DNA from: Clostridiales bacterium
GTDB taxonomy: Bacteria; Bacillota; Clostridia; Oscillospirales; Oscillospiraceae
DNA: 64,000 bases
Reading direction: 5' to 3'
NCBI GenBank assembly: GCA_902362775.1
Contig: CABIXV010000003.1
Span: 305,385 to 369,384, forward strand
Each line of letters starts with the position of its first letter. Positions within the stretch are counted from its first letter, which is position 1. The notes beneath the pieces were generated by a model, which did no database searches, was not told the origin of the DNA, and was given only the letters and a program-made list of their open reading frames with translations. The position numbers and the translations under genes are program-made. Shown one piece after another: positions 43,101 to 53,657 of this stretch.

Positions 43101-43761
43101 TGGCCTCGTTCAGCAACAGCTCTCCCCAGGCCGTCTGGCTTAGATCGGATACCCCGTCCAGCTCCCACAGCCCCTTCTGCCTCTCCAGCCAGCGGGCGGG
43201 GTCTGGATGGCTCTGCACTCGGCCGTAGATGTCCAGCACGATCTGGGCCAGACGGCTGTCGTCCCGCCCGGCAGCGAGGGTGTCTGCCAGTTGAGCAAAG
43301 GGACTCTCCTCCTCCAACCCCTCATAACGGCAGTCCAGTACCTCCTCCAGAACTCGTGCCATAATGTCCTGGCTCTCCCCCTCATCGCATAGGCGGAAGT
43401 CAGGGTCCAGATCCAGCAGATGGCCGCTCTCCCGCAGAAGAACAGAACAAAATGCGTGGATGGTGGAAATCTGGGCCTGATACACCAGTATGGTTTGACG
43501 TCGCAGGTGTCGGTCGTTCGGGCGCAGGGCCAGGCGGTCAGCCAGTTCCTGGGCGATACGCCCTCGAAGCTCCGCGGCCGCAGCCTTGGTATAGGTTATG
43601 ACCAAAAAGCGGTCGATATCAACTCCCTCCCGGTCCACGCGGTCCAGCAGCCGCTCTACCAGCACCCGGGTCTTACCAGACCCGGCGGCGGCGGATACCA
43701 GCAGCTCTCCGCCCTGGTCGTCTACGATCTTCTGTTGTTCCTCTGTCAGCGCAAAGGCCAT
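40138..43761 (-). CDS. addA: AddA helicase-nuclease subunit of AddAB
   Basis: AddAB resects double-strand breaks up to a Chi site and loads RecA, the Gram-positive counterpart of RecBCD. The 1207 residues have Walker A SAAAGSGKTRVLVERLL (about 22-38), UvrD-type helicase motifs (ILVDEYQDTNQVQ, QVGDVKQSIYRFR, SIHRSKGLERPVVFV, LLYVAMTRAKEKL) and a C-terminal RecB-type nuclease with GVIDAWFED and VLDFKSDR. All key residues seem intact. It lies 73 bases after the EamA-type gene at the end of a five-gene unit. Confidence 0.97.
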   Translation of the reverse strand: MAFALTEEQQKIVDDQGGELLVSAAAGSGKTRVLVERLLDRVDREGVDIDRFLVITYTKAAAAELRGRIAQELADRLALRPNDRHLRRQTILVYQAQISTIHAFCSVLLRESGHLLDLDPDFRLCDEGESQDIMARVLEEVLDCRYEGLEEESPFAQLADTLAAGRDDSRLAQIVLDIYGRVQSHPDPARWLERQKGLWELDGVSDLSQTAWGELLLNEARRQGQWCLERLSQAVTMIGKDELLETNYGTSIMTTIEGLEKFLSERSWDGAVSALPIPFPPAGRKKKREREISPMEESAAVQSGERVKQIRNRCKKLLGRIEERLTGDSQTLLDELSLSRPAVQALMDLVLDFQAAYAKEKDRRGLLDFSDLEHFAVKLLANGAGEPTELARYWSTRFDEILVDEYQDTNQVQNAIFYALSNGGRKLFQVGDVKQSIYRFRLADPTIFLNKYERFAQGDEAEEGQPRKRVMSRNFRSRPQVLEGCNDLFRAIMSVEFGELDYTEDQALVPGGTFSEPEEQTDETGPYALELDGLDLSFLGDQEGEKANKDLLEARFAAQRIRELLSRPLMVTEGEKIRPLRPSDVMLLLRSPGAVLHHYIQALGEEGIPWSADGGQDFFQTTEVNVALSILQIVDNPRQDVALLAALRSPVYGFSSDRLAQLRSRSRGDFYTALSQGALEGEEDCRKFLDQLSQLRFGAGDKTCRQLIWHIYEQTNILGLFGTMERGEERRSNLLALYDLAGQLENSGCRTLFQFLLRLERLRESGGKLASTAPGHEGEGVSILSIHRSKGLERPVVFVCGLTRRLNRDDLMRPVLFHPVLGVGPKGLERERMVEYPTVARLAVARQLEREMMSEELRLLYVAMTRAKEKLILTLALTEGARALERLGEDLSVPISPLALERQQNVGQWVLLHALTRPEAGGVRELAGLPDIRAEGLGPAWNIRWIDGAPLTEDRKTEGRYTDLPELVQKDISELAAQLRWTYPQMVCANVPSKLTATQIKGRPQDQEAAEEAGELVETVGRERGVIYRPRFMTEEKGLTPAQRGTAIHQAVQYIPLEGDHSQERIGQLLDQMEDRGFLTALQREAVSAQRLAAFFQSPLGKAMAQARECRREFKFSILVPAEEYYPRTEGEHILLQGVIDAWFEDGQGITVLDFKSDRIVPGEELARAEQYRAQLDAYARALSTILDRPVARKALWFFATDTAVEL

Positions 43762-43834
43762 AATGCCACCGCCCCTCTCTTTCCAGGGGACCCGGTCGTT
43801 CCCCCGCTGTTTATCAGCCGTCTCCGGCAGTTCC

Positions 43835-44248
43835 TCACAAGATTAGCACAAAGGTCCCAGCCGTAATCAGCAGCCCGCCCAGCACCTTCAGCGCTGTCAC
43901 CTTTTCTCTCAGGACGAGGAAGGCCAGTACCATGGAAATGACCACGCTGAACTTGTCAATGGGCACGACCTTGCTGGCCTCACCAATCTGAAGGGCGTGG
44001 AAGTAACAGATCCAGGACAGCCCGGTAGCCAGACCGGACAGGAACAGGAACATCCAGCTCCTGGCGGTGATGTCACCGATGCCTGTATGCTTTCCGGTGG
44101 CAAAGACGATCCCCCAAGCCATAACCAGTACCACTATGGTACGCAAGGCTGTGGCCAGATTGGAATTGATCCCCTCCATCCCCAGCTTGGCCAGAATTCC
44201 GGTCAGGGCGGCAAATAGTGCTGACAACAGCGCAAAAACAGCCCACAT
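43835..44248 (-). CDS. EamA/DMT-type half-size membrane transporter
   Basis: The 137 residues have five predicted spans and a single EamA module: WAVFALLSALFAALTGILAKLG at the start, WICYFHALQIGEASKVVPIDKFSVV in the middle and KVLGGLLITAGTFVLIL at the end. Full-length DMT exporters have two modules, so this one probably dimerises. The ATG at 44248 follows AGGAAGG; a GTG further upstream has no good site. The substrate is unknown. It lies between pdxY-like and addA. Confidence 0.85.
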   Translation of the reverse strand: MWAVFALLSALFAALTGILAKLGMEGINSNLATALRTIVVLVMAWGIVFATGKHTGIGDITARSWMFLFLSGLATGLSWICYFHALQIGEASKVVPIDKFSVVISMVLAFLVLREKVTALKVLGGLLITAGTFVLIL

Positions 44249-44277
44249 AAGTGGTTTCCTTCCTCTCTCCACTTTCT

Positions 44278-45111
44278 TCACTCTTTGAGCACGCTCAAAA
44301 ACTTTTCTATGCGGATACCCTTGTTCTTTTCAATCTCATCCTGTTCCAGAAAGATGAGCTTTTCCAGTACGTCCATGGCCCGCTTCACAGCAGGGCGCAG
44401 GGGGCTTCCAGCCAGGAGTTCCCCCACCAGGACGGCGGAAAACATATCCCCTGTCCCTGGGAAATGCACCCGGATAAACCGGTAGGGGATCGTAAAATAT
44501 TCCCCGCTTCTGTGGTCATAGCCCCAGACTACATGACTCCCACTCTCCTTCGATACACCGCTGGTGACCACGACAGATCGTGGGCCCAGCCCCCGCAGCC
44601 GGTCCACTATCTCCTTGGCCTGTGACTGGGACAGAGCCTCCTCCCCCTGGTAAATGCCGGACAGAAATTCTGCCTCCGTCAGATTAGGGACGATTACGTC
44701 GGCTACCCCAATGAGGCGGCGCATATTCCCGACCGTCTCCTCCGTGACACCGTTATAGAGCTTACCATCGTCCCCCATGATAGGGTCGGTCATGACCAGC
44801 AGGCCCTCCTTCTTCTGGCTGGCGATAAAGTCCCGGATAATGTCCACCTGGGCCGCCGAAGCCAGAAAGCCGGTGGTGATACAGTCAAACTGAAATCCCA
44901 GTTGCTTCCACACCTCGATGGCTTTTACCATGTAGTCAGTGGTATCTAATATGGTAAATTTCCCGTAGTCCAGAGTATTGGACACCAGGGCGGTGGGCAG
45001 GTTGTAGACACTATGGCCCATATTGGACAGGATGGGCAGCATGGCGGCCAGAGCCACCTTGCCGTAGCCCGGCATATCATTAATAATCAGGATATTTTTA
45101 TTATTCTCCAT
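44278..45111 (-). CDS. Pyridoxal/pyridoxamine kinase (PdxY/PdxK type)
   Basis: Kinase of the ribokinase superfamily that phosphorylates B6 vitamers to make or salvage PLP. The 277 residues start with INDMPGYGKVALAAMLPIL, contain DPIMGDDGKLYNG and the catalytic anion hole GTGDMFSAVLVGEL near the C-terminus. Whether pyridoxal, pyridoxamine or pyridoxine is preferred cannot be told. It is in the addB-addA interval, 23 bases after the hydrolase gene. Confidence 0.9.
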   Translation of the reverse strand: MENNKNILIINDMPGYGKVALAAMLPILSNMGHSVYNLPTALVSNTLDYGKFTILDTTDYMVKAIEVWKQLGFQFDCITTGFLASAAQVDIIRDFIASQKKEGLLVMTDPIMGDDGKLYNGVTEETVGNMRRLIGVADVIVPNLTEAEFLSGIYQGEEALSQSQAKEIVDRLRGLGPRSVVVTSGVSKESGSHVVWGYDHRSGEYFTIPYRFIRVHFPGTGDMFSAVLVGELLAGSPLRPAVKRAMDVLEKLIFLEQDEIEKNKGIRIEKFLSVLKE

Positions 45112-45134
45112 TTGGCTTCTCCTCTTTTTCTTGT

Positions 45135-45821
45135 TCAGCTCCGGTCCAATAGAAACTCCAGCACCGTATCATTGAAGCCCTGCCAATTCCGCCTGGCTAT
45201 AAAGTGGTCACCAGGAAGGATGACCAACCGGCTGTTTGGGATATTGGCCGCGATTGACTGAGTGTGGCTCTCTCGGATCATGTCCTGTTTCCCCGCCACT
45301 ACCAGAACCGGCATGTCCAGTCCCGCCAGCTCCGCCCTGTGTATATGCGGCTGGGTTACCATCAAATTCAGCATCTCCCAATTTTGTTTTGCCTGTTGGC
45401 TGAACAGGGCACACAGGCGGCACAGCCCCCATCCCAGCACTATGGGAATCTGTGTCTTCAGCTTTACGCCACACGGGTCCAAGTTTGCCCCGTTTAGTAT
45501 GAGCCGCTCTACACGGTCCGGATACTTCAGCGCAAACAATAGGGCCACATTTCCTCCATCGGAAAACCCCAAGAGATGACATTTGGAGATACCATGCTGA
45601 TCGAAAAACGATTTCAAGTCCTCCGCGAATTGGGACAGTGTAAACGGTCCAGTGCCCCGTGGACTCTCTCCATGTCCACGAGTATCCACAGCAATCACCC
45701 GAAAATGGTCGGCAAATGGTTCCATTTGCCTTTTGAAGTAGGTATGATCCTCCCCATTTCCGTGGAGCAGTATCAGTGGAAAGCCCTCTCCCTGCTCTAT
45801 ATAGTGTAATCTGATCGCCAT
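45135..45821 (-). CDS. Alpha/beta-hydrolase
   Basis: The 228 residues have the complete catalytic set: LLHGNGEDHTYF oxyanion loop, nucleophile Ser87 in GFSDGG, Asp in VVAGKQDMI and His in LPGDHFIARR. They resemble small serine esterases or aryl esterases; the substrate is unknown. It begins one base after the addB stop, with its SD inside the end of addB, so it is tightly coupled to DNA-repair gene translation. Confidence 0.9.
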   Translation of the reverse strand: MAIRLHYIEQGEGFPLILLHGNGEDHTYFKRQMEPFADHFRVIAVDTRGHGESPRGTGPFTLSQFAEDLKSFFDQHGISKCHLLGFSDGGNVALLFALKYPDRVERLILNGANLDPCGVKLKTQIPIVLGWGLCRLCALFSQQAKQNWEMLNLMVTQPHIHRAELAGLDMPVLVVAGKQDMIRESHTQSIAANIPNSRLVILPGDHFIARRNWQGFNDTVLEFLLDRS

Positions 45822-45822
45822 T

Positions 45823-48800
45823 TCATAGTTCCTCTCCCATATTTTCCCAGAACTCCTGGGCGCTCATACTGGGCAGCCAGCGCCTACGGTCCCCACCCCG
45901 CCCTTCTTCAAAGTGGCAGGCGGCGGCATAGTCACAGAAGCGGCAGGCATTTTTTTCCGGTCCCCGCCAGAAAGGATCCGCGGCGATGTTGCCCTGGGCC
46001 AGCTCTCCGCAGATCTCCCCCAGCACCCTTTGGATGTGTCGGCCCAGGCGGCCCAGGCGCTCCGCGCTGGCCAGGGCGTCTCCAGTGATGGCTCCAGTAG
46101 ACTTGGACACCTTCAGGGGAAGGAAACGGTACCCTTCTTCAGAGACGTGCTCCATAGCCTCCAGCACGGCGGAGTCATCCAAGACCAGTCCGCTTCGGAC
46201 CAATTCCCTGTCTAACGCCTTGCGCCATGCCTGTTCACTCATCGTCCGGCTTCCTCGAACCACCGCGTCCCGAGCCGGGAGATACAGCACCCCGGCGCCC
46301 TCTACTGGCAGCCCATAGAGGGACTCCCCCCGTTCTTCCAGAGTAAAGAGATAAAGAAGCATCTGAAGGCCCAGGCCGTTCCAAACCTCAGTAAGATCAA
46401 AGGACTTTCGCCCCGTCTTATAGTCCACCACCCGCAGATAGAGTCGCCCGTCGTGGACCCATCCATCCACCCGGTCTACGAACCCAGAAACGCTGATAGT
46501 AACTCCATCCACAGTCAGTTCGACTGGCGGCAGGTCCTCCCCCTTTCCAAAACCCAGCTCAAAGGAGATAGGCCGGAAGCTGGAGTGAAGAAGCTCCTCC
46601 GCCACGTTGTCCACCACCGCCTGGACCGATCTGAGCAGTCGGTGGAACAGGTAGCGGAAGCGGTCACTCTGGCCTTCCAGCCCTCCCAGCTCCTCGGCCA
46701 CATAGCGGTCCACCGCCTGGCGGGTGAGCTGTCGCAGCCGGCCGCGCGTATCCTCATCTAATTTTTCCGGCTCCATCCCAGGCAGTCTTGTCTGGCGGAA
46801 CATATCGTCCTGAAGGACATGCTCCAGCACATAGTGGACAAATGTGCCATACTCCGGCGCTGTAAAGCCTGCCGGCTTTCTAGGCTCTGCCCGCAGGCCA
46901 TACCGCATAAAATAGGAGAAGTGGCAGGATTTATACTTGTCCATCCGTGAGGCGGACATGGCCACCCGTCTCCCGTACAGCTGGTCCACCGTCTGCCTAG
47001 TGAGTTGCCCCCTCTCCCAGCCAGCTACCCGCTCCAGCTTGTCCACTTGGCTCTCCAAGCCAGACAGGCTTCCCAACAGTTCCCGCAGCCTCGTGTCTCT
47101 CCCCGCCTGCTCCAGGGCGGGCAGAGGGGCGGACAGCCGGAAGCGCCCCTCCAGCTCCTCCTCATGGCATATGTCCAAATCAGTATAGAGCAGCTGCAGC
47201 CGTTGGGCCAGGAAACAGGGCCTTCTCTCCTCACCTCCCGGCCCCTGGACAGCCCAAGATACCACTAGGCGGTGGCTGGGGCGGGCACAGATCTGATAGA
47301 CCGTAGTCATCTCCCGGAAGAGCAGTTCCCGCTGGGACTGGTCCAGCTCCAGACCGTATACCGCCAGCAGAGAGCGGTCATCATCTGACAGCAGGCCAGG
47401 AGCCGCCCCAACCCTGGGGATGGAGCCGTCATCCGCCCCCAATAGAAAGAGAGCCTTCACCCTGTGCCCTGTCTGACGGGTGGTTTCACCGGCGGTCACC
47501 CGATCCAGGGAAACCGGGATCGTTCCTACATCATATTGGGACAGGACCAGCCGAAACAGGCCGGCAAACTCCTCCAGGTCCATTCCTCTCTCCCCCAGCA
47601 AAGCAGCGCACTGCTCTAGTCCGCCACAGAGGATCTCCCAGAGCTGCCGGTACTCCTCCGCCAGAGCGAGCTCTCCCCGCTTCTTCAGCGCCTCTACCCG
47701 TGCCTCCAGCTGATCTGGCAAGCCAATGCGCTCCAAAAATCTGTAAAGGGAAATCGCCTGTCCTCTTCCCGTCTTGTCTTGGGCCTTTCTCAGTTCCTCC
47801 AAAGGAGCGGTCACCTGCCTTCTGGCGCGGTCCAATCGCTCCAGAAGGGCACGGTCCTCTTCCTCCCAGGGGATGCCATATCCTCTAGGATGCCAAGTCC
47901 ATTCCTTTGTCTGCGTCCAGCGGCTCCCCTTGATATCCCACTTCAAAACATAGTTTTCCAGCAGATCTCGGTCTTCTTCCCCCAGGTCCGTCAGTCCGGT
48001 CTTGAGATAGCGGAATATATCTTCGTAGGCATAGCCCTCCGCCACAGTATCCAGGGCCGCGGTGACCAGGGTGAGCACGGGCTTCTCCAAAATATCCGCC
48101 ATAGCGGAGGAAAATACGGGTATCCCATATCTGGGCAGCACCGATTCTATCAAATCCTGGTAGGCGCCATAATCGCGGGCCACCAGACCAATGTCCCGAA
48201 AGCGGTAGCCCTCCTCTCGTACCAGGCTCAAAATGCGCGATGACACCCACTCCACCTCGGACCGCATGGTATTGGCCCGAAACAGAGTGACGGCCCCTTC
48301 ACAGGAAATGGGGCTCTCCAGGCCCCCACCGAAGAGATGCCCCTCCAAAAATTGGAGCGGCCGCTCTTTTGCCGCAAAATCCCCGACAAGGCATTCTACT
48401 TTATAGCCTATTCTCTCCCGTTGAGCCAGTCTAATCAGTCGGGCCGCCGTTCTCCGTGCTGGGGAAAAGATGCCTGTCCCATCCTCATCCTCCTCCAGGT
48501 GGTCACAGGTCAGAGTGACAGTCATATGCTCCGCCTGGACCAGAAGCTGGCCCAGGACCTCCTCCTGCTGGGGCGTAAAGTCTGTAAATCCATCCAACCA
48601 CAGATCCTTGCCCACAGCCCAGCGGCACTCCTTCAGCTTTTCAGCCGCTCTGGTCAGGCGATCCCTAGGGTCCAGTGCCACGTTTGCCGTGAGCGCGTCA
48701 TAAGTCCCACAAATCAACCCCAGGTCCCTGAGTTTATTCCCTTCTGGGCCTCCTGCTTCCTGCCCCGCGGTAATCAGCGCCTCAGGGGGGATACAGCAGC

Positions 48801-49179
48801 TCTTCAGCTCATCCACAGTGGCCAACAGAGCGGTGAGGAAAGCAGGGCGCTGCGATGCGCGGGCATACACCGTCAGGACCTCTGATGTCTCCTTGAGGGC
48901 CCGGTACATAAGCAGAAGACGCCCGCCCCCGTCCAGCTCCCGCTCCCCCAAGCCACCAGCGGCCTGAAAGACACGGCCGCATAGTCGGCTGAAGGACAAG
49001 ACCTCAGCCCAGAGAGAAGCCCCGTTCCCCCCCATCTGGCACAGAGCACGCTCGGCCTCATGGGACTGCTGCTCAGGGACCATCAGGACCTGCTGGCGCA
49101 TTTGCCCGGCCTGACACAGACGCTTCAGTACCGCGGTGGTCTTTCCCGCTCCCGCGCGGCCAAGGATCAGCTTCAGCAT
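45823..49179 (-). CDS. addB: AddB nuclease subunit of AddAB
   Basis: Second subunit of the break-resection nuclease. The 1118 residues start with a P-loop (LILGRAGAGKTTAVL), continue with an inactivated helicase-like body, and end with a nuclease domain that holds a [4Fe-4S] staple: one Cys in MDKYKSCHFSYFMRYG and three in CRFCDYAAACHF, with the nuclease core LRVVDYKTG between. The length is normal. It is the first gene of the unit. Normally addB and addA are adjacent; here three genes separate them. Confidence 0.96.
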   Translation of the reverse strand: MLKLILGRAGAGKTTAVLKRLCQAGQMRQQVLMVPEQQSHEAERALCQMGGNGASLWAEVLSFSRLCGRVFQAAGGLGERELDGGGRLLLMYRALKETSEVLTVYARASQRPAFLTALLATVDELKSCCIPPEALITAGQEAGGPEGNKLRDLGLICGTYDALTANVALDPRDRLTRAAEKLKECRWAVGKDLWLDGFTDFTPQQEEVLGQLLVQAEHMTVTLTCDHLEEDEDGTGIFSPARRTAARLIRLAQRERIGYKVECLVGDFAAKERPLQFLEGHLFGGGLESPISCEGAVTLFRANTMRSEVEWVSSRILSLVREEGYRFRDIGLVARDYGAYQDLIESVLPRYGIPVFSSAMADILEKPVLTLVTAALDTVAEGYAYEDIFRYLKTGLTDLGEEDRDLLENYVLKWDIKGSRWTQTKEWTWHPRGYGIPWEEEDRALLERLDRARRQVTAPLEELRKAQDKTGRGQAISLYRFLERIGLPDQLEARVEALKKRGELALAEEYRQLWEILCGGLEQCAALLGERGMDLEEFAGLFRLVLSQYDVGTIPVSLDRVTAGETTRQTGHRVKALFLLGADDGSIPRVGAAPGLLSDDDRSLLAVYGLELDQSQRELLFREMTTVYQICARPSHRLVVSWAVQGPGGEERRPCFLAQRLQLLYTDLDICHEEELEGRFRLSAPLPALEQAGRDTRLRELLGSLSGLESQVDKLERVAGWERGQLTRQTVDQLYGRRVAMSASRMDKYKSCHFSYFMRYGLRAEPRKPAGFTAPEYGTFVHYVLEHVLQDDMFRQTRLPGMEPEKLDEDTRGRLRQLTRQAVDRYVAEELGGLEGQSDRFRYLFHRLLRSVQAVVDNVAEELLHSSFRPISFELGFGKGEDLPPVELTVDGVTISVSGFVDRVDGWVHDGRLYLRVVDYKTGRKSFDLTEVWNGLGLQMLLYLFTLEERGESLYGLPVEGAGVLYLPARDAVVRGSRTMSEQAWRKALDRELVRSGLVLDDSAVLEAMEHVSEEGYRFLPLKVSKSTGAITGDALASAERLGRLGRHIQRVLGEICGELAQGNIAADPFWRGPEKNACRFCDYAAACHFEEGRGGDRRRWLPSMSAQEFWENMGEEL

Positions 49180-49240
49180 CTTTTTTGTCCCCTCTCTCTT
49201 CCCGGCATCCCAGGAGATCTGTTCTTCAGTCGTTTCTGAT

Positions 49241-49246
49241 ATTGTA
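49241..49246 (-). promoter_or_regulatory. Promoter of addB
   Basis: Minus strand TGATACAAT gives an extended -10 (TACAAT at 49241-49246), with a T-rich -35 region 17 bases upstream. Confidence 0.45.
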
Positions 49247-49299
49247 TCACGTTATTCCAGTCAAAAAAAGTCCTTGACACTCTTTTCATCATAAGGAAA

Positions 49300-49324
49300 G
49301 AGGGCCTCCTGTTCAGAGGCCCTC
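49300..49324 (-). terminator. Terminator after the 84-residue protein gene
   Basis: Perfect 9-bp arms GAGGGCCTC (49300-49308) and GAGGCCCTC (49316-49324), then a T-rich stretch on the minus strand. Confidence 0.7.
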
Positions 49325-49326
49325 TC

Positions 49327-49581
49327 TCAGTGTATCCGATACCGCTCCAGAAGCAGCTTCATATTGTTGTTGACCAGCTTTTGTGCCAGCAGTTCCCGGA
49401 ATTGGACGGTCTTCTCCCTTCCTCTATTTCGCAGCTCTTCCAGGCGGGCAGAGATTTCTTCCCGCTCCCGCTCCACTCCGCAGGCCATATCCTCAAAGGC
49501 GGAGAGACGCTCCAGAGCCGCTGCCATTTCCTCCGGGGCCACTGTAACTTTTCCGTCTACAGTCCTTGTATATCGCTCCAT
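49327..49581 (-). CDS. 84-residue coiled-coil protein of unknown function
   Basis: A soluble helical protein: after a short strand-like start (YTRTVDGKVTVAPEEM) comes an amphipathic helix (AALERLSAFEDMACGVEREREEI) and a charged region. The first half resembles small proteins of clostridial phages and mobile elements that begin with a ..R..DG...V....E..A.LA.YED pattern. No mobile genes are nearby. It has an SD (GGGAGGAAG) but no clear promoter of its own and may depend on read-through from guaB. Confidence 0.65.
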   Translation of the reverse strand: MERYTRTVDGKVTVAPEEMAAALERLSAFEDMACGVEREREEISARLEELRNRGREKTVQFRELLAQKLVNNNMKLLLERYRIH

Positions 49582-49602
49582 GTCATCTTCCTCCCTTCAA
49601 AA

Positions 49603-49630
49603 ACAGAGCCGCGCTCATGCGCGGCTCTGT
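49603..49630 (-). terminator. Terminator of guaB
   Basis: Perfect 12-bp arms (49603-49614, 49619-49630) with loop TCAT and a T5 run on the minus strand. Confidence 0.85.
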
Positions 49631-49640
49631 ACCTGATATG

Positions 49641-51954
<2,314 letters not shown>

Positions 51955-51958
<4 letters not shown>

Positions 51959-52569
51959 CTTTTTTCCTTTCCCCGGATCAGAATGGTATCTTTGCAGCAG
52001 ATGTCATCGATGTCATCTGCGGTAGCGGCCGGCACCCGCATCTGGGCCCCGCAGTCGGCGCAGATGAGGTCTACGGAGCTGTAATTGACCTGAAAGGTCC
52101 AGTTTTTACTGCCGCAGGCACAGGAGATGCCCCCGCGGGCCGCGATGTCCCGGATCTCAGACAGCACCTCCTCCATGACGATCTCATCCAGGAACGCACC
52201 CTGGCTCACCTCGTCCTCGCCCAGCTTGTCCACTGCCTGTTCCAAACGGGCGGTGGCCGCGTAGACCGGCCCCTCCTCCCCCACATAGCAGCAATCCAGG
52301 CCAGAGGCGGCACAGGAGAAGGCCAGGGCCTTCTCCCGCAGGAAGGCGTGGGAGGAGCAGGACACAGCGTGCTCTCGACCGCAGAACAGGCAGGGCACCG
52401 TGAGTTGGACCCGGCTGGGCAGAAACTCCACCGTCATCTCCGACTTGCCGCAGGGGCACTTGATGTGGGCCTTGGAGGCAGCCAGAGAGAACAGGTCCCG
52501 CTCCACGATGACCGACTGGCGGCAGCGGGGACAGATATAGGCTAAATATCGCTTGGTATCCTCTACCAT
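51955..52569 (-). CDS. Zinc-ribbon protein of unknown function
   Basis: The 204 residues have several Cys pairs: CPRC (13-16), CPCG (38-41), CLFCG (60-64), CACG (about 150) and CADCG (about 170). They form probably two or three treble-clef or ribbon zinc sites. The part between about 85 and 145 is helical. It resembles uncharacterised proteins restricted to Oscillospiraceae-like clostridia. Its stop overlaps the thioesterase start, suggesting a shared operon but not a shared pathway. Confidence 0.75.
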
Positions 52570-52577
52570 AATTATAA

Positions 52578-53132
52578 TTACTCCTTACTGCTCCGGGGCT
52601 GTACGCTGATTCCATCCCGGCTTATCATTTTCAAGCACTGGTAAAATTTCACCAGATACCAGACCACGCCTATCACGGAAACGATTATAGTGATTATGGA
52701 AACGAGAAGAGAATCCAACAAATATGTCAGCACGGTACCGCAGGCGCTGACCACTTCCATAAGCAGCCAAGCGTAAAACAGCCCCCTGCTCTTCAAGTTT
52801 TGTCCTGTATTTGTTTCAAGCTCCACCATTCCTTTGACGATTACATAGGTAACCACCGCCTGAAGCACTGTGCGTACCAGGGTGAATGACAACTCCAGTT
52901 CCCCCAAATAGCTGGTATACTCAGTGAATCCGGTGAACACATATTGCCCCCCTGAAAACATGCAGGCCACAAGTGCCGTCCAGTGGTACCGGGCAAAGGT
53001 CTGGATTCCGCGACAGCGAATGATCCCCAGCCACACCAGGAAAAAGCCGACAAAATCCGGTGTAAACACGATGCCATTGATACGAAAGTCAAAAAACACA
53101 AACAACAGCAGGCCCCAGAATATCATCCACAT
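52578..53132 (-). CDS. Polytopic membrane protein of unknown function
   Basis: The 184 residues from the ATG at 53132 (AGAAGG eight bases upstream) have about six spans: 1-15, 22-40, 50-70, 80-100, 115-135 and 145-165. The start resembles small integral proteins with FFDFRINGIVFTPDFVGFFLVWLG. No catalytic motifs are visible. A GTG three codons earlier merges with the ribosome-binding site and is unlikely. It lies just upstream of the zinc-ribbon gene on the same strand. Confidence 0.7.
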   Translation of the reverse strand: MWMIFWGLLLFVFFDFRINGIVFTPDFVGFFLVWLGIIRCRGIQTFARYHWTALVACMFSGGQYVFTGFTEYTSYLGELELSFTLVRTVLQAVVTYVIVKGMVELETNTGQNLKSRGLFYAWLLMEVVSACGTVLTYLLDSLLVSIITIIVSVIGVVWYLVKFYQCLKMISRDGISVQPRSSKE

Positions 53133-53183
53133 AAACGGCACCTTCTCTCTTTCTGCTTCAACGCTCCGCCATAACAGCCCCTT

Positions 53184-53657
53184 CTACTCTGCCGCCCCAG
53201 CCACAGGCTCGTCCAGCACCCAGGGCAGCCAGATCTGGCACTCCAGGTCAAAATTTTGTTTTGGAAAATCCGGAGCGCCATAGGGATAGTCCTCATGCCC
53301 CAGCACCAGGCCGCCCCAGGGCCGCTCTATCAGCGGCCCCCACCCCGGGCCATTTTCTCCCGGCGGCACAGCCAGGACCGCCCCGCCAATCCGCCAGCTG
53401 AACTGGTAGAGCAGTCCCTTTTCTTTCCAGTTCTTATCGTGGTAGAGCTCGCACACATAGGTTGCCCTGGCAGGCGGGACAGACAGCCTGTCCAGAATTT
53501 CCAGAATCTCGCCCGGCAGCCTTCTCTCCCGTGCCAGGGTCAGGAAATTCCGGCAGCGGCCGCAGGCGCAGCCCCAATCCTCCGCCTCGGCATACCAAGC
53601 GGAGGTGGCTGTTTTGTCCACCTCCACCTCATAGCCATGCCAGGAAAAACGGGTCAT
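53184..53657 (-). CDS. Hypothetical soluble protein with CACGRCRNF motif
   Basis: The 157 residues have a Cys-rich knuckle near the N-terminus (AEDWGCACGRCRNF), followed by mixed alpha/beta sequence rich in Trp, Gly and Pro. Small proteins with a similar CGCxxCRNF start occur in many Clostridia and are unassigned. The ATG overlaps the phoH stop (ATGA), so it is co-translated with phoH. Confidence 0.75.
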   Translation of the reverse strand: MTRFSWHGYEVEVDKTATSAWYAEAEDWGCACGRCRNFLTLARERRLPGEILEILDRLSVPPARATYVCELYHDKNWKEKGLLYQFSWRIGGAVLAVPPGENGPGWGPLIERPWGGLVLGHEDYPYGAPDFPKQNFDLECQIWLPWVLDEPVAGAAE

